Positions 59,288 through 64,000 of a stretch of DNA of 64,000 nucleotides are shown piece after piece (positions within the stretch are counted from its first letter, which is position 1; each line of letters opens with the position of its first letter). The position numbers and the translations under genes were made by a program. Origin of the DNA: Saposhnikovia divaricata (lineage: Eukaryota > Streptophyta > Magnoliopsida > Apiales > Apiaceae); NCBI GenBank assembly GCA_036435485.1, contig CM071600.1:48543546-48607545 (forward strand), read 5' to 3'. Below the pieces are notes generated by a model. That model was not told where the DNA came from and ran no database searches. It saw only the letters and a program-made list of their open reading frames with translations.

Positions 59288-59875
59288 TGTTAGGTTAGGG
59301 GACTTTACACAATCCGAGATTCATAAACACCAATACAGAGCACACACACCCAATCGATTAGTTGACAAGATCCACCAAAGCGCGATCAAACACTATTCAA
59401 GTATTACTTCTACTTCTATCAACAATAAGTAAAAGCAAAACAAGAACACAAACAATATTTGACGTGGAAACATCCATGCCCCAAACTTGTATTATTAATC
59501 AAAACAATTATCAATAATACATCAAAACAATAACACATTAACGGTGTCCCAACCTCGATACTTGAGCCAGCAATGCTCAAGCATCACCCAAACAATACTT
59601 AAGACTACATCTCTTAAGCTTTCACATATCAAACAAATACAATATGACTATGTATATATAGCCATCCAAAACTTAGCCACCAAGACTTACCATACTTGTT
59701 CTACAAGTCTTACCATACTTGTTATACAAGCCTTCCAATTCATGGCACCTAATTTCCAAACTTTGTGATCAAGACATACCATATATAATAATTGTCTACC
59801 ATACAATTATTATCTTACCCATATATATCTTGGACCACCCAAACCCATAACATCGCATTGGGTTGAAACCCAATA
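59288..59875 (-). repeat. 5' LTR (in element sense) of the retrotransposon
   Basis: 588 bp. The primer-site-like sequence lies directly left of it (59,273-59,287). Confidence 0.9.
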
Positions 59876-60230
59876 ACCTGGGGGAGGTTTTGCGGTTGGG
59901 AGGTTTTCGGGTGGGAGGAGAGGAGGGGATAGAAAGCTTCCGGTTGTTTATACGGAGATGGATGGTGGGTTTAATAATAATGGGGTTCCGAGGAGGATTT
60001 CTTGGGCTTCTAGGGGGAGTGTTGCGAGAGAAAGAGGGGGTTTAAGAGGGTTTTGAGGAATTTGTTTGGGTGTTTTGGTGGGTCGAGAGCTTCAGTTGCT
60101 AGTTCAAGTTCGGAGTCTAGGATCAATGGGAGAAGTAGGTATTTGTCATCGGCATTTAGTAATTCTTCGCAGAGGCGTGGAGCTTGGCCTTGGGCTGCTG
60201 AAGCTAATAATGGAGCTCGGAGGTTTTGAA

Positions 60231-61959
60231 GAAATGGAAGGTATTTAGGTTTGTGGAATACTCACCTTGCTGATCTTGTAAATAGATGGAATTTCGAAGA
60301 AATTAAATGAGGAACATGGGTCTGCAGTGCACATTTTGTCCGTTGCTGTATGCATTGAATTTTGGATGGTGATGAAAGTCTTCTGTGATGACTAGAAGCG
60401 GGATGGAAGGCGAGGAAAGTGGCATTGCATGGTGAGTTTTTTTGTTATTGTTTAGCTGACTTATGGGATTCTCGAGAAACACTAGCAACTAGCTAGACAA
60501 TTAGCTAGATGTTCTTCATAACGTTACAATTTTGACTGGCCAGAACAATCAACTAGTCATTCATATTGACGCATCAACTAACCGGTTTCAATTGGCTAGA
60601 ACAAAATTTCAAGAAACTTTAGGCTACTCAGATAGCGAATTAAAATAAGAAGTTATTAAGTTTGGACCGAAAAATGAAAATATAAAATCTGAATAGAATG
60701 TATTTGGTATCGGAACAATGATAACCTCTCATCAAATATTACTTATCAGTGAAACGGTCCACTTAAGGGTGCCTCCGTACACATACTTTATCAGAACCTA
60801 CAATAGGATTAAATTCGGAATACCAGTATCAAAATGATATCCTTACTATGATTTCAATGTACGATGTACAATCTCATCTTGAATTAGAAGAAAGAATTCA
60901 CGAGGAATATCTGGATATTAGATCATCCATGTTCTCAACAATTTGATAAATATTTATGAGTTCAACTGAAGAGTGCATGTATGAAAAAAGCAATCAAATA
61001 TCAATATTCGTAAGGAATATTCGTCAATTAATTAAGGAATTATTTGTTGAAAATTCCTTGGATAAATGCAAGAAAGTGTAACTGGAACTGAGCAGAACAA
61101 GATAATCATAAACTTCGAATAGAACGTTCATGGATCAAATAAAATACTTTGGATAATCCCTGGTTTAGAGAAAGTATATCACTAGGGGTTATTCCACAAG
61201 TTCGAAGTAGAAAACTAAATGGGTTACCTAATATAAACTAATCGAGATAACATAGTTAATGAATAGTTTAAATGAAGTAGTGCACCGACCAGTAATTACC
61301 AAAGTAATTCAATGACCATTCATGCGTCTCAACATCACCATTACGAGGATAACGCCATTTATTTGTCTTCGTAATACAAAATACCACTAGGGTGTTTCTC
61401 CAACATTATGTTAAAATCACTTAATAGTCTAGGGGTTCGCAACTATATCTATCACTCCACTATAGCCATCCAAATTCATTCCTTATATGTCGAATCAATG
61501 TATCACCAAAGGCGGAGGTCTATCAGTTACACTTACGTAACTTTCGACAAAAGTCCTATCAAGAATCCAACTCCAAACTCGCTGGCCTTCTCCTTCGGTA
61601 GGTTCCGAGATCATCGCATCGCTCGTTGCAACTATTTCCAACTTTACTCGAGTCATGTCATCAATTCCCCGTGTTTATCCTCTGAGTTGAACCATCACGT
61701 TCCAACGTACGAATCATACATGATGCCGTCTAACACGCTAGTCTTACAATAACGTTCTCGTATAATATATGTAAAATTCTCCCTAGAGGGTAATGAAATC
61801 CTCAGTGGTGTAGTAAACACTTTATCTGGTAAATCCGTCACTTATCGGAAATTGAATCTTACAGCCAAAATAAACGCCTTTCATTATTCCAAATACTAAG
61901 TACTCTTAATTATGTAAGGAAGTCTAAACTTCTCGATTCTTAAAATGCCGCCTCCTTAT
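60231..61959. other. Gene-free stretch
   Basis: Possibly the 3' UTR of the E3-ligase relic at first (to about 60,430), then sequence without exons or clear repeat ends. Short open frames here have no recognisable domain. Confidence 0.4.
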
Positions 61960-62412
61960 AGCCAAACTGTGAAGGACCTACCTTAGATGGATAAACTCTC
62001 ATGCCATCCCCAGCCACAATATAACCAAGAAAAGTAAGACTATGTACTAGAAAAGTACATTTCTCCATCTTCCCAAACAATTTTTCTTCTCGAAGAACCA
62101 TAAAAACTTTTCGCAAGTGTTCTAAATGTTGTTCTCTATTAACACTATACACAAGTATATCATCCAAGTAGACAACGATAAAAGAATTTAGAAAAGGTCG
62201 TAATACCTCACTCATTAATCTCATAAAGAACTAGGTGCATTGCAGAGGCCAAATGGTAAAACCATCCACTCGTAAAGTCCTTGTTTGGTCTTGAAAGCAG
62301 TTTTCCATTCATCCCCATCTCGAATTCTTATTTGGTGATATCCACTCCTCAGGTCAATCTTGGAGAACATAGTTGACCCATGTAGTTCATCAATCATGTC
62401 ATCCAACCGAGG
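61960..62412 (-). pseudogene. Ty3/gypsy reverse-transcriptase fragment
   Basis: On the minus strand the frame reads LDDMIDELHGSTMFSKIDLR and SGYHQIRIRDGDEWKTAF to LPFGLCNAPSS, then a one-base shift at about 62,222, then MRLMSEVLRPFLNSFIVVYL with the active-site motif YLDD and FLGYIVAGDGMRV. It loses similarity after about 61,985. Only the fingers/palm part of RT is left, without protease, RNase H or integrase. Motif order is that of gypsy Pol. Confidence 0.88.
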
Positions 62413-64000
62413 CTAATTATCAAGTTAACCACTAAATAATTAGCAAAGTTTCAAATATACCACCAATAAATTCGGGGTCTCAAATTGACCACTTTTAAAT
62501 CGGTACAGTCTCGAAGTGGCCACTTTTTTAAGTCTGTGAAAAGCAACAAGTTACTCTTTTGTTCTCTAGTTTAGTGCTCCAATTGCTAGTCTAAGGTTTT
62601 AAACTAATCACAAGGACCTTCCGAATCTCAAGTGATTCTAATTCATCAACTAATTCCCATATTCCTACGAAAAATTTAAGTCTTTAAACAGCATTAATCT
62701 CCACCTTAATTGACTACCTAGGGTGTTTAAGTATATTCCTATCTTTAACACAAATTAGCATATTACCAATCCCAAGCTATACAGATTATGCTAAATCAAT
62801 TTCAATGTTGATCATTCCTTGAAAAACATTAAACACAAATTCATATAAACAATTGATATGAACACCAAAGTAGAGAATTGAAGAATTTTCTTATATATAA
62901 ACACAAATATCCATTAAAGGCCCAGAAAGACTTTTAGTTAAACATCACAAAAGAGAACACTAGATACAAGAAAGAAGATATGATATCAAGTTTACAATAA
63001 GAAAAAGTGTAGAAGAGAAGATAAAACTCTAGAATTCTTTCTTCTCCAATTCAATGCTTTTTCTCCTTGAGTGATTCTTCTCTCCCGTGTTCTTGTTTTC
63101 CAATTCTGTAACTGTTGTCTCCCTTCTGTCTAAGTACGTGTCTTCTAATCCTCTCTATTTTATTATATACAACTGACTTCTATCTATTAATAATATAATT
63201 TACTTATTTAATAATAAAACAAAAGAGTTTCCTTAATAGAGTAGGATTCCATGTTGGTAGGGACAAGATGCAAACATAGGGTCGTGAATTCTGGGTTTGG
63301 TGCACATGATGGTCAGATCAATATGTGTGACCCATCTTAACGTGCTTTACTCATTTTATTTTTCTTGATTTAATTAAGTGTTATTTGATCTTATGTTTAA
63401 AGCAACTCCAATAGGCACCTTATTCGGGTTTTTAATTCAAATTGTAATAAATTTGATGCAAAAATGATAAGTAGATTTTATATCCACTTGGAGCGTTTCA
63501 TATTGGCTTAAATTGATTCACTTGGCCTCAAGTTTGTTGTATTTTTGATGTGTTTTTGTGTAGTGTGCAGGTTCGTGAATTATCGGTTAGGGTTTTCCTC
63601 GGTTAGGGTTTTCCATTTACGTTGGTTTTGGTGTGGATTATGAGTTTGGAATGAAGAACGGAACCTTTCCCTACAAGTCTTTGAAGATCATAAGTCAAAA
63701 GATTGAAGAACGGGAGCTAGCGCAAAAGGAACGGAAGAAAACGGAGCAAGAACGAAGAAATTAGCACCAAAATCAGAACCTGGCAGGAGAGAGGGCGCAG
63801 CCAGCGCGTGAGTGGGCGCAGGCAGTGCGCAGGAGAAGTGCTGGGTGCAGGCAGCACTCATGGGTGCAGGCGGCGCGCGGAGTTCCTGGAAATTTCCTGA
63901 TTTCTTTCCTGTTTGAATTAAATTGCTATTTTAGGACTTTTCTTGCTGGAAAAGAATTCTAGAGCCTATATAAACACGTTATATCATTATAATACGTATC
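62413..64000. other. Repeat-rich right end of the window
   Basis: No exons seen. 62,413-62,530 has wording (TTAACCACTAAAT, TTGACCACTTTT, GTGGCCACTTTT) typical of Mutator-like ends. 63,590-64,000 resembles LTR-retrotransposon flank and may continue beyond the edge. Confidence 0.4.
63785..63880. repeat. GC-rich short repeats (GGGYGCAGGCRGYGCGC words)
   Basis: GGGCGCAGCCAGCGCG, GGGCGCAGGCAGTGCGC, GGTGCAGGCAGCACTC and GGGTGCAGGCGGCGCGC follow one another in about 95 bases. They form a sharp GC peak in AT-rich DNA. Confidence 0.7.

Larger units (their letters stand above)
57586..59875 (-). mobile_element. Complete non-autonomous LTR retrotransposon (2,290 bp)
   Basis: Two 588-bp LTRs (57,586-58,173 and 59,288-59,875) start TGTTAGGTTAGGGG and end CCCAACA or CCCAATA. 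The 5-mer ACCTG flanks both sides (57,581-57,585 and 59,876-59,880). On the minus strand a primer-site-like AGTGGTATCGAAGCC follows the right LTR and a polypurine tract GAAGGGGAGGA precedes the left LTR, so the element points left. The 1,114-bp interior has only a gag-like scrap (KFKVQLVWQSMMKDLL near 59,250) and no protease, integrase or RT. It must be moved by another element. The LTRs differ at several sites, so it is not brand new. Confidence 0.92.
57560..60230 (+). pseudogene. C-terminal (DUF1117-like) relic of an RDUF-type E3 ligase, split by a retrotransposon
   Basis: Left of the insertion (57,560-57,585) the frame reads GLTIWRLP. Right of it (from 59,876, after the 5-bp duplication) it goes on as GGGFAVGRFSGGRR and LPVVYTEMDGGFNNNGVPRR, to ARERGGLRGF and a stop. 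A one-base frame change then gives VLRNLFGCFGGSRASVASSS and a tail to about 60,225. This wording matches, from memory, the C-terminal DUF1117 part of plant RDUF1/RDUF2-like RING E3 ligases. The RING and the rest are absent and the sequence before 57,560 is unrelated, so it was already a fragment. Family is moderately sure. Confidence 0.6.

Noticed and set aside
61408..61752. 114-codon plus-strand frame
   Set aside because: No recognisable domain and no splice or promoter context; likely chance or antisense to decayed gypsy sequence.
63585..63625. Telomere-like TTAGGGTTTT pair
   Set aside because: Only two imperfect copies in unrelated sequence; more like a chance telo-box in a repeat.

Overview
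The window looks like nuclear DNA of a flowering plant, probably a eudicot. It is AT-rich, its genes have many GT-AG introns, and it carries plant-type Helitrons, Stowaway, hAT and Mutator-like elements, tRNA-derived SINEs and an integrated plant pararetrovirus (Caulimoviridae). Eudicot is inference; nothing here names the species.

Host genes. (1) A minus-strand first exon with a TATA box near 1.6 kb runs off the left edge. (2) A broken minus-strand relic of a GPR107/TMEM87-type (lung seven-transmembrane) gene lies at 10.8-13.0 kb. (3) A complete plus-strand gene of 11 exons at 15.66-26.70 kb encodes a katanin-p60-like AAA ATPase of about 403 residues (KATNAL2/CCP1 type). (4) A minus-strand gene of 10 exons at 28.33-53.19 kb encodes an elongation factor P of about 230 residues with a probable organelle presequence. 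Genes 3 and 4 converge, with 1.6 kb between their stop codons. (5) Fragments of an RDUF/DUF1117-type E3 ligase exon flank a retrotransposon at 57.56-60.23 kb.

The striking feature is intron 6 of the EF-P gene (29,483-50,759, 21.3 kb). It holds a retroposed sequence, an 11-kb head-to-head pair of pararetroviral copies, a nested Helitron/Mutator cluster, a segmental duplication split by a Helitron, a SINE and a 192-bp tandem duplication. The viral pair forms an almost identical 3.88-kb inverted repeat around a 3.36-kb spacer. The plus copy keeps coat protein, protease, reverse transcriptase and RNase H in one open frame, followed by two more intact ORFs. The minus copy has lost everything between the start of its movement-protein-like ORF and the RT domain. 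EF-P pre-mRNA should therefore carry a very long viral hairpin. The two viral promoters point outward, one of them toward EF-P exons 7-10.

The rest is repeat-rich. 1.6-10.7 kb holds repeats, a long-TIR element and a 3.9-kb Helitron. 13-15.5 kb holds two hAT-like elements and a TGACG-rich patch. The CCP1 introns carry MITEs and tandem repeats. 53.4-64 kb holds an Au-type SINE, Mutator-like elements, a copia gag fragment, a complete non-autonomous LTR element with a 5-bp target duplication, and a gypsy RT fragment. Intron and exon borders were placed by eye from splice consensus and protein continuity.
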